Positions 23,123 through 34,607 of a stretch of DNA of 64,000 bases are shown piece after piece. Source of the stretch: Coccinella septempunctata (Eukaryota > Arthropoda > Insecta > Coleoptera > Coccinellidae); contig NC_058196.1 of assembly GCF_907165205.1 (NCBI RefSeq), forward strand, positions 28,500,501 through 28,564,500. Direction: 5' to 3'. The position numbers were made by a program, and so were the translations under genes. The notes below the pieces were generated by a model, which did not search any database, was not told the origin of the DNA, and saw only the letters and a list, made by a program, of their open reading frames with translations. The stretch's first letter is position 1; each line of letters opens with the position of its first letter.

Positions 23123-23262
23123 TAGGCTTGACGGTAGAGTGGTTCACAACGGTTGTGAACTGTACAGAGCAAGCGCAATTCCATTTTAGGGTAGCGAAAA
23201 TCCATTTGCGCTTGCTCAGTACAGTTCACAACCGTTGTTAATCACTCTACGAACAAGCCTAT
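23123..23262. mobile_element. 140-bp foldback MITE with TAGGCTTG ends
   Basis: Nearly the whole element is a hairpin. The left arm includes CACAACGGTTGTGAACTGTA and GAGCAAGCGCAA, and the right arm is its inverse. The ends are TAGGCTTG and CAAGCCTA, with a TA at each end. Confidence 0.85.
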
Positions 23263-23282
23263 AGTCTGGTTACTGGATCATT

Positions 23283-23367
23283 GTCTCTCATCAGTACAGT
23301 GCAGTGTAACACATCTCAACCGGAGGATGGTGTTTTTAGGCGAGAAAAAAGGCCCGCCATGAGGGAT
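23283..23367. mobile_element. GTCCCTCAT family MITE, copy 2
   Basis: Starts GTCTCTCATCAGTACAGTG and ends CATGAGGGA. The interior AACCGGAGGATGGTGTTTT matches the copy at 26684-26770 in inverted orientation. Confidence 0.72.
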
Positions 23368-24377
23368 ATTTTTCAATCCTCATCAAGACACACCACCTAT
23401 CCAGCCAAGACTGAACCAAGCCTGACTTACTCTGAAGAATCCTATACTCATCCATGTTTCCCAAACAATACCACGTGACCTGCAGCCAACGTACAACTGT
23501 TCGCAGGAGAGACAATTCTTCGAATTATCGTCTCCATATTAAATAGTTCAATTTATATCGAACAATTGGTTATTTAATATCAGTGGGTGTGATGCATCTT
23601 AATTATTTACTTGCCTTACCCTTGAGATGAGCATCTTCTGATGGTAAAGGTGAAGGGAAGGTAAAGTTTAGCTCCATCCACCTGAAGATGTTGTTTTGAT
23701 AGCCAAACAGACAATTCTTATCAGTTAAAAACAAACTTTTCTCACGCGAGGGTCATACTTGTCATGATTTTGTAGAATATCAGGCGATTACGTTTGAATT
23801 TGGTGCGGCGTAGCCGTTTGGCGGATAATCCAAACCCCGTTACCGCCCCACGAAAGTAACCATTCATATCCGCCAACGTTTCGCAACAATTTGACTCTTT
23901 TCATAAGCGGGGACGTGACCTGGATGGCCCGATGCGCTTTTAACATCGAACGACGCGATAGCCGTGGGGAGGACCGGGAATTTTTATCGTGTAAATCCTT
24001 CAGGTGAACATCAAAAAGAGCGCCCAAAACGGCCGCTACTTTTGTCACATTGTCGGACGCATAATTCGATTCGAGCCGTATGGGAAACTTTCAGATGAGA
24101 ATGACGCGACGTGGAGAATTCCTAACGGATCGGGAAAAAGTTTTGTAGCGTCGGAAAACGTGAAATCGGAGTTCATATTGTCCGGAATGAGTTTCGTATT
24201 CCATGGAAATTCGGAAACGTTCCCGGAAACTTCCGGTGAAAGGGGCGGAACCGTTGGAATCGCCGAGATGGAAAAACTGCAATGATAATGATGTAATTTA
24301 AGGAAATTGACCTTCCTCCCCATGTTAAATAAACTGTATTATGTGAAAATCGGTATACAAAAATAAGGATATCGATA
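23368..24377. other. unassigned sequence with bidirectional open frames
   Basis: 23788-24285 is less AT-rich and open on both strands (86 and 93 codons). I recognise no domain in either, and overlapping frames on opposite strands argue against both being genes. It may be unique, perhaps conserved, non-coding DNA. Confidence 0.35.
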
Positions 24378-24379
24378 TA

Positions 24380-25650
24380 CGAGGATATATTGAGAAATTC
24401 TCAGCCTACTATAAAACCGAACAAAACTTCAATGTCAAAATATTTTATTACTCAACATATTCTTCTCTTAATTTAATACATTTATTACAGCGAACCTGCA
24501 ACGCCTCTAGACCTCTAAAAAAAAAAAGTTTATTCTTGCTCCGCAAACCAGACCTCCACAGTTTTTATTATCTCCTCGTTGGAAGAAAATTTACGACCTT
24601 TTACACTTTTTTTCAGTTGAGGAAAGAGATGATAGTCGGATGGAGCCAAATCTGGTGAATAAAGGGGGTGTTCTAGTAATTCAAACCTTAAATTACGAAT
24701 TTTTTGCATGGCAATATGAGATTTGTGTGTAGCGGCGTTGTCCTGCAAAAACAAAATACCCTTGGATAGCTTTCCTCGTCTTTTCTCTTTAATTTTTTTA
24801 GAGTAGAGTGGTCAGTAATGCCTCATAGTAATCTCCGGTTATTGTTCTACCCTTATCCAAAGAATCAATCATAATTACTCCATGGCAATCCCAAAAAACT
24901 GAAACAAGAACTTTTCTAGCAGATTTTTGGACACCAAACTTCTTAGGTCTTGGAGAACCAGAGTGTCGCCATTCCATTGATTGTTGCTTTGTTTCTGGAT
25001 CGTAGAAATGTACCCAAGTCTCATCCATAGTAACAATTCGGTTTAAGAAGTCTACATCGTTTTCAAATCGAGCACAGATCGAACGCGATGCTCCTACCCT
25101 TGCACGCTTTTGGTCAACATTCTGCAGCACTTTTTTCATGTCCAAATTGACGTGAACTATATGATGAACGCGTTCGTATGAAATATTCAGTGCTTCAGAT
25201 ATCCGTTTTAGCCCAATTCGACATTCTGATAAAATCATGTCATGAACTGCATCGATATTTTCGAGGACTGACACAGAAACTGGCCTTCCTGATCGGTCAT
25301 CATCTTCAATGGAAAATTTACCTCTTTTGAAGCTTGCAGTCCAATTTTTCACGGTCGCATACGAAGAACATTCATCACCAAGGGTATTAAGCATATCTTC
25401 GTAAATCTGCTTACCTCTTAACCCTTATAAATACAGGTACTTGATGATGGCTCGATACTCCAATTTTTCGATTTTCACAATTTCGGTGGACATCTTCTTT
25501 CTTTTAATTTATTGCGTAACTCTGGTTTACTTTTTTGACCTCAAACTTCACACTGACACTTCTAAGGAGTTATTGTTCGTTGCTATGGTAACGCGATTTT
25601 TTTTAATGTATGGAACTGGCTTCGGTTAACTAGAGATCAATACATCCCCG
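24380..25650 (-). mobile_element. mariner transposon, copy 3, full length but inactivated
   Basis: The ends CGAGGATATATTGA and (reverse complement of the right end) CGGGGATGTATTGA are inverted repeats, with TA at 24378-24379 and 25651-25652. The length of 1271 bp is typical of mariner. It carries a nearly complete transposase on the minus strand and is the best-preserved of the three mariners here. Confidence 0.94.
24530..25493 (-). pseudogene. mariner DD34D transposase pseudogene
   Basis: From an ATG at 25493 the frame reads MSTEIVKIEKLEYRAIIKYL. A TAA codon then falls at about residue 23, where mariner copy 1 has AAA. The frame continues through the HTH region and the MDETWVHFYDP motif with the first catalytic Asp. 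A frameshift near 24790 then shifts it into MFLQDNAATHKSH (second Asp) and LYSPDLAPSDYHLFPQLK, whose final Asp gives the DD34D class. It ends at 24530. One nonsense codon plus one frameshift make it inactive. Confidence 0.92.
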
Positions 25651-25652
25651 TA

Positions 25653-26683
25653 TTTTCGCCAAAATATCGTGAGCCCTAAAGCCTCAATTACTTGCATTGC
25701 TACCTAATTTTTTGGCAGAAATGTGTCGATATACAAATTATGACTTTAGGCTTGCAGCTTTCACACTCCTCTCCAGAGAAACATTCACTTATCCCAGGTA
25801 TCTCAGATATCGAAAGGATTAAGCTCTGTTGGAACCCTCTCCTTGTTGGGGTCACTTGATCTTGGATGGCAATGATGAAGCCCTATGCTTCGGGAAACAA
25901 CTTTCCGGAAGTCAACCAGTAAGTTCGACGCACATATGTCGACGTAATCATAGTTGACCTCCTTCTAGTTTGTTCCATGTAAAGGTTTGCCAGTTTCTGC
26001 ATTTTGATTTCTGCAGAGTGTTTCCTGAGACATACGATTGGACAAATTAACAGCTCATTGACCTGCAAGATCTCGCGGCAGATCTGTTCGTTTGAATGAG
26101 CTTTTAGGGCGAAGATGTTTCGTCAGCATTGTTCGTCTTTTCTCTGAAGTCCTGCTAAATCGGTGGGAGTCCAAGAGATGATACCGAATGGGTAGCTAAA
26201 AAATCTCAATAAAAAGAACATGCCCACGAAGCTGCCACGACACTTTGGGGGTAGATGAATTGTTGCATTATTCAACAGTATCAAGAACATTTCCTGAACA
26301 AGGCTACTTGTTCTAGGTTTAATATCGATAATTCACATTGAAATATATAATCTTTTACCCCGCACGGGTCCATGTGCACGCTGACGCGCGATCATCTGAA
26401 CTAGGCCTAAATCTAATTCAGAGAGGATCGTATTCAACTCGAATTTCACACCAATTTCCTCGCCTCTTCAATCCCGAATATCCAATTGAGTGGATAAACG
26501 GAAATGCCTTCCAAGAACTCAAGTGATTTTGTTAATCTGGAGCATTGGCGATTTCCAGTTTGAACACAAAAAAGTTGCTATGTTTTGGAGTTGGTTTTGG
26601 AGTCATGGATGGGTGTAGGATTCTACAGAGTAAGTGAGGCATGGTTCAGTCTTGGCTGGACAGGTGGCGTACGATTAAAAAAT
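25653..26683. other. unassigned sequence
   Basis: No recognised gene or repeat. Confidence 0.4.
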
Positions 26684-26770
26684 ATCCCTCATGGTAGGCC
26701 CCTCCTTTCTCGCTTTAAAACACCATCCTTCGGTCGAGATGTGTTACACTACACTTTACTGATGAGGGAC
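26684..26770. mobile_element. GTCCCTCAT family MITE, copy 3 (inverted)
   Basis: Reads ATCCCTCATGG at the left and ACTGATGAGGGAC at the right. The interior, reverse-complemented, contains GTGTAACACATCTCGACCG as in copy 2. Confidence 0.72.
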
Positions 26771-28382
26771 AACAATCCCAATTGGCGTCTCCATATTATG
26801 GAAGGTTGAGTACTGACTTTTTTATCTCTGAAGTTGAGTTCGATTCAATTGTTTTTCGCACAGATCGAACTGAGACTCCAATCTGGTTCTCCCTGTAATA
26901 ACTTTCTAGGATACATCTCCAAGTTGATGAGAAGAATTCGCTCGTTAAAAATTCTGTCCTAGAGCTATCTCTGGCTCGACACGAAATGTGCAACGGACGA
27001 GGCTGGTCACGTTTCCAAATATGAAGGGAGTCAAATTGTAACGAAACCGTTCCAGGGCCTCGGATAGTTATTTTTCTGCTCACGTACCCGTCTAAACATA
27101 AAACCGGATTGGGGTAACGCGGAGAGAGACAATCAGGGTATGGTCTTACAATTGAAATTACACGAAACCCATGCCCTGAGACAATTAGCACCCTGAAGAT
27201 TAATTTCGTTACATTTTCATCACTTGTTCTACTGTGGTGCAACTGACGCATAACTGGATTAATTTTTTCGGCACTCTAGAAGAGTGACGTGGGTATGGGG
27301 TGTGATGAGATGGTTTTGTATTGGTTTTTTTCGCAATGCAGCATCTTGAGTGATCATTCTATAGAATTGGGTTAGAACTGAATGGCAAATTTTTTTCCAG
27401 ATGAAGCTCATTGTGGAGAATAATGTAGAATGTTGAGTAACAGCTTGTGTTCCCCCTTGAAGTGGGTGAGATATGTTTCCAAATTTCTCATGAATATTTT
27501 TCCAAATCCTGATTAATTTTTCTACCGAATCTTTCATTTCTCCAAAGGAAAGTGTAATAAAAATTATCAACCTTGTTTTCACTTTATTGCCATTAATCAT
27601 TATCGCTTTCTCCTGTTACAAATACTTATGTATCAGAAATATCTGAAATAACTAGCAAACCACAAAATCTCTTAATTAAATGTGAAACTCTGATATCAAA
27701 TGAGATTGCTCTTATCGAGGTTTCATTTCCTTCCAAACAATCACTTCCAATACTCTTTTCTATATTACCTACACTTGTTGCAAAACATTTTACGCCGATA
27801 TAAAAACACTACCTCCATATTTTGTGAATTTTATCTCTCCACCAATGGAAAGTAAATTGAATTTCCTCGCCAAAGCCATATTGTTTTATTCTGATCAGCA
27901 AACATTTCCTGCTGATAGTCGGAAATAGGCGTTCGAATTCTAGGAAAACGAACAGGACCAATTCAGCATCGTTCAGTTGTGTCATATGCGAGCACAGTTC
28001 ATTCTACAGTGCCAAATCACATGATTTCACTGCCAAACTAGCTTGATATCCCCTTTATGATTTATTTTGTTTGATGTATTGCATAATTACTTCGTTTACA
28101 CACAATTCCAATAGGTCAGTTTGTCCAAGATCCTGGCATTGAATTCCACATGTTTTTTTTTTAATTTTAATTGAAAGACTCTTAACCATTTATGCTATAC
28201 CGTATCACTCTTTTATTGAAAGACCAAAAAGGGTTTTGTGGCAAGAAGAGGAGAGATCTTAACTCAATGATATTATATTATTATTTTCTGAGGCCGCATC
28301 TTTTTCATGTTGACGCCTATTCAGTTATCTAGAGTCTAGAGTGTGAATGACCCTCCATAGAATGCATGAATTAATTGAAATA
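26771..28382. other. unassigned sequence
   Basis: Minus-strand frames of 151 and 113 codons at 26796-27251 and 27259-27600 match nothing I know and lack splice support. No repeats are recognised. Confidence 0.4.
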
Positions 28383-28917
28383 TTCGTACAAATATTTTAA
28401 CAGTAGATACTTGAGGTCAAAAGAAACACTTTTTTCCTATACCATTTTTTTAGCTGTGCCTTCAGAATAACTAGCTAAATCTGTGACACTACACATCTGT
28501 GGATCTTTCAAACAGAGTTGTATTCAGCCAAAGTAGCCAATTTTTCGAATTTCACAGATAAAACGTTCAAATATTTATTAGATAGCGTCCGACTTAGTTT
28601 CAAGAGTTGTGATCTTTGAATTTTTGGTATTTTTATGGTACGTAATGGTCCTTATGAGAAAACTGGAAGACGTTAATGATATCTTGTGCTCGAAAAAGAT
28701 TCATCAAATAAATGAAAAACTATATTTCGAAACTCATTTCATTCGATGAAACCGTTTGTGAGAGAACTAAAAATGAATTTTTTTATGGTTTTTTAACAGC
28801 CTGTATCTTTTAAGCCACGCGAGCCCACTCGGAGAAAATGGTAGAGGAAAAAAGTGTTTCTTTTGACCTCAAGAATCGTGGAAACATTCGTACGAGTCAA
28901 AGAGTCACCCTGTATAC
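28383..28917. mobile_element. ACAGGGTGAGTC family MITE, copy 3
   Basis: Begins with GTACAAATATTTTAACAGTA and TTGAGGTCAAAAGAAACAC and ends GAGTCAAAGAGTCACCCTG. The left terminal repeat is eroded, and the interior matches copy 1 in inverted orientation through the middle. Confidence 0.8.
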
Positions 28918-29650
28918 GAGAAAATTACCGTAACGGCCCTAATAATTCACGAGTTCATCGAACAAGGGAGCATTTTCCACACAAGGTTCCAAACACACTT
29001 CTGAAACAACCAGCGGGGTCGTTTCAGCTAGAAGAATCGCTTCTCCATCAACAGACACGTGACAGCTCTTTCGTTTGCAGGCGATCCAAACTACGTTTAC
29101 GTACGTCTGAACGTCCAGATTAATTGTTGGCACGCCACCTGTAAAATAATTCGTCATGCAACTGACAATTGTGTTACAAAAGTTGAGAGTTTAATTTGTA
29201 CTGATAAGTCCTGTTGGATTAAACGAACTTCACGGCAGGGCAGGTAATAGATTTCAGAACGGTGTTTTCCTAACGAACCGTGAAACTTGAACGTACACGG
29301 AACTATCGACCATGTTTGTACGTTAGGACTCATTTGTGTCCAGAGAATTCAGGGAGATATACGTTGATTCGTTAGATTCAATTGTGGAAAACGAATGAAA
29401 TATGAGTATAACAGACGAAAATCAATCGACAACAAAAAAAGCAAAGATTATAGACCTTGGGTACAAAACAAAACGATTGAAATTAATCGCCAATTCACTA
29501 CCAACGAAGTGTAGTGTCGACAACACGAACCGCAAGAAATTTCTCCAATTTGTGCTCATTCCAAGATGAATAATGTTGGCGTTACTGATCTCTCATTCAT
29601 CACGTCATTTAATACTTTCTGTGAATGGATCAAAGTGTCTGTGGTAAATC
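28918..29650. other. unassigned sequence
   Basis: No clear feature. The part adjacent to 29651 may be eroded LINE sequence. Confidence 0.4.
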
Positions 29651-29957
29651 ATGGATAGTAAGAAGTCAAAAATTATCATCACTGATAAACTTACCATCCC
29701 TTATCATCAGAGAAAATTCGTCCAACAAGGAGTCGATTACTGGGGCCCAAAAATTTACAATAAACTTCCTGATGACATAAAGCAGCTTAACGGAAAGAAA
29801 TTCAAAAACAATTTGAAAAATATGCTACTTAAAAATACCATATACTCTCTAGAAGAATTCTTCCAAAATGTAATTTGAAAAATTTGTATTTTCTGACGTG
29901 ACATGTAATGTTTTGATGTTGAAATAACTATTATTATTATTATTATTATTATTATTA
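29651..29957 (+). mobile_element. non-LTR retrotransposon C-terminus with (ATT)n tail (family 4)
   Basis: A 75-codon frame contains YWGPKIYNKLPDDIKQL then KKFKNNLKNMLLKNTIYSLE. This is the typical end of LINE reverse-transcriptase polyproteins (xxWNxLPxxIK followed by FKxxLKxxL). About 60 bp after the stop the sequence runs into a (ATT)n tract at 29930-29957, consistent with a simple-repeat 3' tail. The 5' part is absent. Confidence 0.75.
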
Positions 29958-30696
29958 CTGTTTCGACGTTATAGAACGACAGTCTCCTTCCTCGTTTTCA
30001 TGAGTCGAAAATGCGCCCTGAAAAATTCAAAATTGTCTTTTGAACATACTCAACACTGAGTGGGGCTCTGATCTCATTTCCTACCTACTTGTTGGATTCA
30101 GACACACAACATCTCCAGGGAAATCCCAACCGATTAGGTATAACAAATGGCTAATATTCAGTATCAGGAAACTATTAGGGGCAAATGCCAATTTAATTAG
30201 TCAGGGGTTTCGTGGTAAGAAGTCTTGATACAATGGGTCAGATCTACGATGTTCGGATATGAGGAGATTGCGATTGGGACTCTGCGTGGGCGTGAAGCAT
30301 AGCATTCAATATCCCCGGTCAGTTAGAACGGGAAGCTGGAAATATGCGGAGGTTGCAAGATGACGTCAATTCAGGGATCGCTTTGGAGTGTGATCAATAT
30401 GTCCAATTCACTGATCATTCATCTTCACTTGAAGTTCCAGTACTTCGAATCAATCAATACATGATGCTATCAACATATTTCCTTTTGTGAAAACGATCTT
30501 GTACTTTTAAAACTAAACAGGGTTGGAAATATAATATATTATTGAAACTTCATGATATCCACGATATATTCCTACCTGCTACTGAAATCAAACAAAGCAG
30601 GGGTCGTCAATTTTTCGTCGGGGCGTGAGTTGTATTGCCCTGACAAGGTCAAATGACACGGAAACCATGTACTGTTAGCTTCTACTCCCGCCTTCT
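29958..30696. other. unassigned sequence
   Basis: No recognised gene or repeat. Confidence 0.4.
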
Positions 30697-30827
30697 GTGC
30701 TGCTACTATACGTACTTCTACAGCTTATACTATTATTGCTTCTTCTACCATTACTACTACTATTGCTACCTCTACTACTGTTACTACTACTTCTATTATC
30801 ACTACCACTACTACTAACACTACTCCT
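30697..30827. repeat. imperfect trinucleotide (CTA/TTA) tract
   Basis: About 130 bp of degenerate TAC/CTA/TTA triplets. The leucine-rich frame across it is an artefact of low complexity. Confidence 0.85.
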
Positions 30828-31499
30828 TTTAGGATTTGCGAACGTATCACATGGCTATAGAATGCAAACCAACGCTAGAAACTTTCTTTGGGCGAGTGCG
30901 AAGCCACCTTGAACCATTCCAGATGCATTTCTGAGTCTCCCCATAAAACAATTCGAATCACATAGGTAATAGTGGAAATTGTCGAGCTATGTTGTAGTCA
31001 CAAATTGATTAGTACTACGTTATATTGTACTACACCGAGAGAACTCACCGAGAATCTAAATCTAGGTGATCCAGAGCTCTAGATATCAACTTTACCCATC
31101 GATCAATCACAACATCGGTTAATTTAGCAGTATACCCTTCGTGCCCCACCAGGAAGTTCGGGGTTATCAGTCACCAACAAAATGGAATCACTTTTCGGTC
31201 CGTCCAACACCGAAAACTTTTCATCAAGCCCCAGATAACGAACCGTAAAACATCTAGAGCACTCCATCAAAGTCGGTCCATCTGAAAACAATAAGTTGAT
31301 CAACGAAACATAATTCAATACGCGCGTCGAAAAAACGGGTCGAGGGAGAAACGCCCTTTTCGACGTCGCTAATTCATTTTCGAACAATGTCGACCGGTCC
31401 AATTAGGTAGAAACATCTGCGTCCCGGCCGGTAAAGCAATTAGAAACATTTTAAGGATTTGATAAATGGCGTCGCAAATTCAATTTGTGTTTGTTTCAG
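30828..31499. other. intron sequence immediately upstream of the first visible ace-2 exon
   Basis: No coding match. It ends in the acceptor TTGTGTTTGTTTCAG at 31485-31499. Confidence 0.6.
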
Positions 31500-31642
31500 G
31501 CACCTACTTCTTGCTCTACGACTTCATCGATTACTTCGAGAAGGATGGACCGAGTTTCCTTCAGCGCGACAAGTTCCACGACATCATCGACACCATCTTC
31601 AAGAACATGACGCACCTGGAGAGGGACGCCATCAAATTTCAG
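31500..31642 (+). CDS. ace-2: acetylcholinesterase (ace-2 class), internal exon A
   Basis: AChE hydrolyses acetylcholine at synapses. This exon opens with the last two bases (GC) of a split Gly codon and then TYFLLYDFIDYFEKDG. That places it directly after the catalytic glutamate, which in this family precedes GTYFLLYDF, so the glutamate lies in the unseen upstream exon. It continues through FLQRDKFHDIIDTIFKNMT and ends at KFQ, followed by a GTAGGT donor. The wording GTYFLLYDFIDYF is that of the Drosophila Ace (ace-2) paralogue, not ace-1. The length of 143 bp keeps frame with the next exon, and a 1.77-kb intron follows. The Gly at its start corresponds, from memory of the literature, to a position where a Gly-to-Ala change gives insecticide insensitivity in Drosophila. 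The second base here is G, so it is not Ala. Confidence 0.95.
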
Positions 31643-31771
31643 GTAGGTTGGGGGAGTTAAGATATTTTTAATTCATTGTTGTGGTTATTCGAAATAATGC
31701 GCAATCTTTTATAAGCATAATAAAGCTCTAAATCCATTAATACTAAACTTCGAGCAAGACGGCACAGTAAT

Positions 31772-32452
31772 ACGATGGTTCACCTCTGTGTGGGTACCCC
31801 CCGGGTATCCACACCAGCAGAGATTCCTTATAGAAGTAGAGGTGGACACTGGCAAGATTCCCTTAGGTTAGGTTAGGTTAGGTTAGAAACACGATGGTTC
31901 ACCTCTGTGTGGGTATCCCCCGGGTACCCACACCAGCAGAGATCCCTTATAGAAGTAGAGGTGGACACTGGCGAGATTCTTTTAGGTTCCAATAGAATAT
32001 CTGAAGCATTCTATCAGCTCTGTAGCCTCTGAGGAGTCTGCTAGGAAAAACGAACGATTACAAAGAAAAACATTACAGGTGATTGTTAGAAATACTACAT
32101 TAATATCGACCAAATATGTAAAGCCAACGGTTGAGCAAAAACTACCCAAATTTATGCAAAAAGACCTTATCGATAAGGGTACCCCCCGGATACCCACACC
32201 AGCAGAGATTCCTTATAGAAGTAGAGGTGGACACTGGCAAGACTCTTTTAGGTTCCAATAGAATATCTGAAGCATTTTATCAGCTTTGTAGCCTCTGAGG
32301 AGTCTGCTAGGAAAAACGAACGATTACAAAAAACACCATTACAGGTGATTGTTAAAAATAATACATTAATATCGACCAAATATGTAAAACCAGCCGTTGA
32401 GCAAAAACTACCCAAATTTATGCGAAAAGACCTTATCGATAAGGGACAAATT
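31772..32452. repeat. tandemly duplicated about 265-bp unit in the intron
   Basis: A segment containing CACACCAGCAGAGATTCCTT and AGTAGAGGTGGACACTGGC occurs three times (near 31810, 31930 and 32200). The segment from AGGTTCCAATAGAATATCTG to GACCTTATCGATAAGGG occurs twice, at 31984-32180 and 32248-32447. Copies differ by a few percent, so the duplication is recent. Confidence 0.9.
31863..31887. repeat. second TTAGG tract, five units
   Basis: Four exact TTAGG units and one TTAGA sit where the neighbouring copies of the surrounding repeat have only TTTTAGGTTCC, so the tract is a local expansion or insertion at a TAGG-containing site. Confidence 0.88.
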
Positions 32453-33409
32453 TAAATATGATGAATGGCTCTGCGACATCGTCTGAACTATTTCCATTTC
32501 ACATCAGAGACCTCTTTGATAAACGTCGGAAAATAGAGCCATCAACACGTTTCCAGACTTTCAGACTGTGTTATTTATAATTCGTATTTTGCGTGTCGAG
32601 TAAGTTAACAAAAGCATCTTTAATACTGGGTTAATGGCTATCGATTTTGTTGTATTTTTTTCCGCGCATTATCGCACGACACGATTTTTTGTGGTAATCA
32701 GTCCCACTTCGTGAAGGGGGTGTAAATGGGGACAAATTACGTCTTTATCGCAGCACATCTCAGATTTTTCTTCGCGAGACATCGGTTTCTGTTACCGCCT
32801 CTGCGATCTGAAATAATGGAATTCCGATAATGACAACGTTGTCAAAGGAAAAGCCGATTTCATAAATTGTTCCACTTGTAAGGTTCGATTAACGATTGAA
32901 CCCTTCTGAATGGGACACAATAAACTTGCAGATTCAAGAAGAAGGGAACCGATTCGCTGACAGCATCCCTAGAGGAAAAATTCATTTCTTTGAATCACTT
33001 GATTCGTTTGAATTCTTTCCATCTTTTTTTTTTGATATTTGTAGAAAATTCTGTGGAAGTTGTAGTAGTTGTCCTAGTCGAGTTCTCCAACATCTCTCAT
33101 TTGCTTTATTTGAATCACCCTCTAATGTATCACTGTAGTCAATATCATTTCTGTGTATGTATTTATATTTTTTTTATGTGATGGATTTTATGATTGATGA
33201 CTGATGTTATCTCTTAATTTATGTTCAATGCCTTGTTGTGAATAGTTGTGTTGTCATTCTTAATGTTTTCAGGCTTGATGAAGTAGATGAAAATCTACAA
33301 AACGTCGCCAAATATAGTCTAAGAGTTTATCGGTGTTTGTCCTTGTTCCCACTAAAAGATTTCTTTCTGTATTTATAATGTTTTTATCATGAAACTTATT
33401 TTTTTTCAG
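32453..33409. other. intron sequence before ace-2 exon B
   Basis: AT-rich with no recognised gene. It ends in a strong T-rich acceptor (TTATTTTTTTTCAG). Confidence 0.55.
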
Positions 33410-33562
33410 TACACTGACTGGGAGCATGTGAATGATGGCTATCTGAACCAAAAAATGGTTGGTGATGTTGTAGGGGATTATTTCTTCGTTTGTCCAACCA
33501 ACGATTTCGCAGAACTTGCCGCTGAAAAAGGAATGAAGGTTTACTACTACTTCTTCACTCAT
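33410..33562 (+). CDS. ace-2: acetylcholinesterase (ace-2 class), internal exon B
   Basis: This exon has 51 whole codons, starting YTDWEHVNDGYLNQKM and ending KVYYYFFTH before the consensus donor GTAAGT. It encodes part of the alpha/beta-hydrolase core between the catalytic Glu and His. FFVCPTNDF carries the first cysteine of a conserved intrachain disulfide whose partner is in exon D (TGCAFW). Both flanking introns are phase 0. The following intron is 15.5 kb and contains the 494-bp satellite, making it the largest of the four visible introns. Confidence 0.96.
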
Positions 33563-34184
33563 GTAAGTAGCTGTGACAGTTCGAAATTTGTTATTCTGAT
33601 ATTCCACATTCCTACGAAATTTTCCCGAATGTTCTTGAATCCTTTTACCCGACTTTATTCAAGTAGCAACCGAGTTGTTTCCAGAATTCGCAACGAAATA
33701 AATTCAGGCTCATTTATTCGTATTTCCCCCGAATTATAGCCGATTGTCCGAAACGTTGAACGTCAACTAAGCCATAGTTGTCGACGACAATCTTATCGGG
33801 GTTTACGTAGCCCCGTTCTGACGCTCTAGAGTGCCTGAGGGCCTGCTTTACATCTCCCAGATCCCGGCGTATAAGGGGGAAGGAGTAGCTCCCTGGATGG
33901 TCTAGAATGTTAATGACGTTATCATGAACGTTGCAGACGGTTGATCAGATGGCGACGAAAATATTTTGAACGTTTCGTACGAGAAGTGGATGCTAATGAG
34001 GTTGTAGAACCTGAGGGGCTTTTCACATGGTTGTATCCTTTGAGGGTTCGGATAAAGTAGTCGTTCGTGTGATCATAATTTTGTGTGAAATAAAGATCCG
34101 GTCTTTGAATTATGCGTACCAGTGACATTGCCAGTATGCATCGGAAAAAACAATATTGTTTTCTGTAGTTGGGGAGCCCGACAG
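33563..34184. other. intron sequence
   Basis: Nothing recognised. Confidence 0.5.
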
Positions 34185-34345
34185 GGAAATTTGGAATTTA
34201 CTCGAGCGTGTCCGAATATGAGGAGAGATAACTTGGACCCTGTAGAGTACTTCTACCAAATATAAGATCTGTATATAGGGTGCATTGTCAAGGAAAGCCT
34301 GTCAGAATAGTAAAAAAAAAGATCATTGTACATACTGAGTATTTT
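34185..34345 (-). repeat. partial copy of the CTCGAGCGTGTCAGATTAA element
   Basis: ATTTACTCGAGCGTGTCCGA, then a segment with TAGAGTACTTCTACCAAAT, and finally ATCATTGTACATACTGAGT match 4890-5030 in inverted orientation. Confidence 0.75.
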
Positions 34346-34452
34346 GACAGGAGCTAGGACAGGTGGTGAAGAACAAGACTAAGCTGAACTGAATGCAAAC
34401 GTTTCGTATTTTCGAACTTCTAGACTGTATAAACGTATAAAGATTTATCAGC

Positions 34453-34607
34453 ATAACACACAAAAACAGTCAAAACAATGATAATGACAGCTAACAACAA
34501 TAACAAAGTGTGATAAAATTGAAGTCAACTCGATAAAGATGTCACATCACACTTTGTTATTGTTGTTAGCTGTCATTATCATTATTCTGACTGTTTTTGT
34601 GTGTTAT
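34453..34607. repeat. long hairpin, 62-bp arms and 31-base loop
   Basis: The left arm ATAACACACAAAAACAGTCA ... TAACAAAGTGTGAT is matched by its near-exact reverse complement at 34546-34607, with two or three differences. It is probably a foldback MITE or a recent inverted duplication. Confidence 0.92.

Noticed and set aside
23788..24285. Overlapping 86- and 93-codon frames on opposite strands
   Set aside because: No domain, no splice sites, and both strands open at once suggests composition rather than genes.
26796..27600. 151- and 113-codon minus-strand frames
   Set aside because: No known domain, adjacent frames unconnected by splice signals, no repeat homology; support is too weak for a gene call.
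30697..30912. Leucine-rich 71-codon ORF resembling a membrane protein
   Set aside because: It is an imperfect trinucleotide repeat read in one frame.
1..31499. Upstream acetylcholinesterase exons (oxyanion-hole and GESAG regions)
   Set aside because: No frame shows the expected conserved motifs, so these exons probably lie outside the window.
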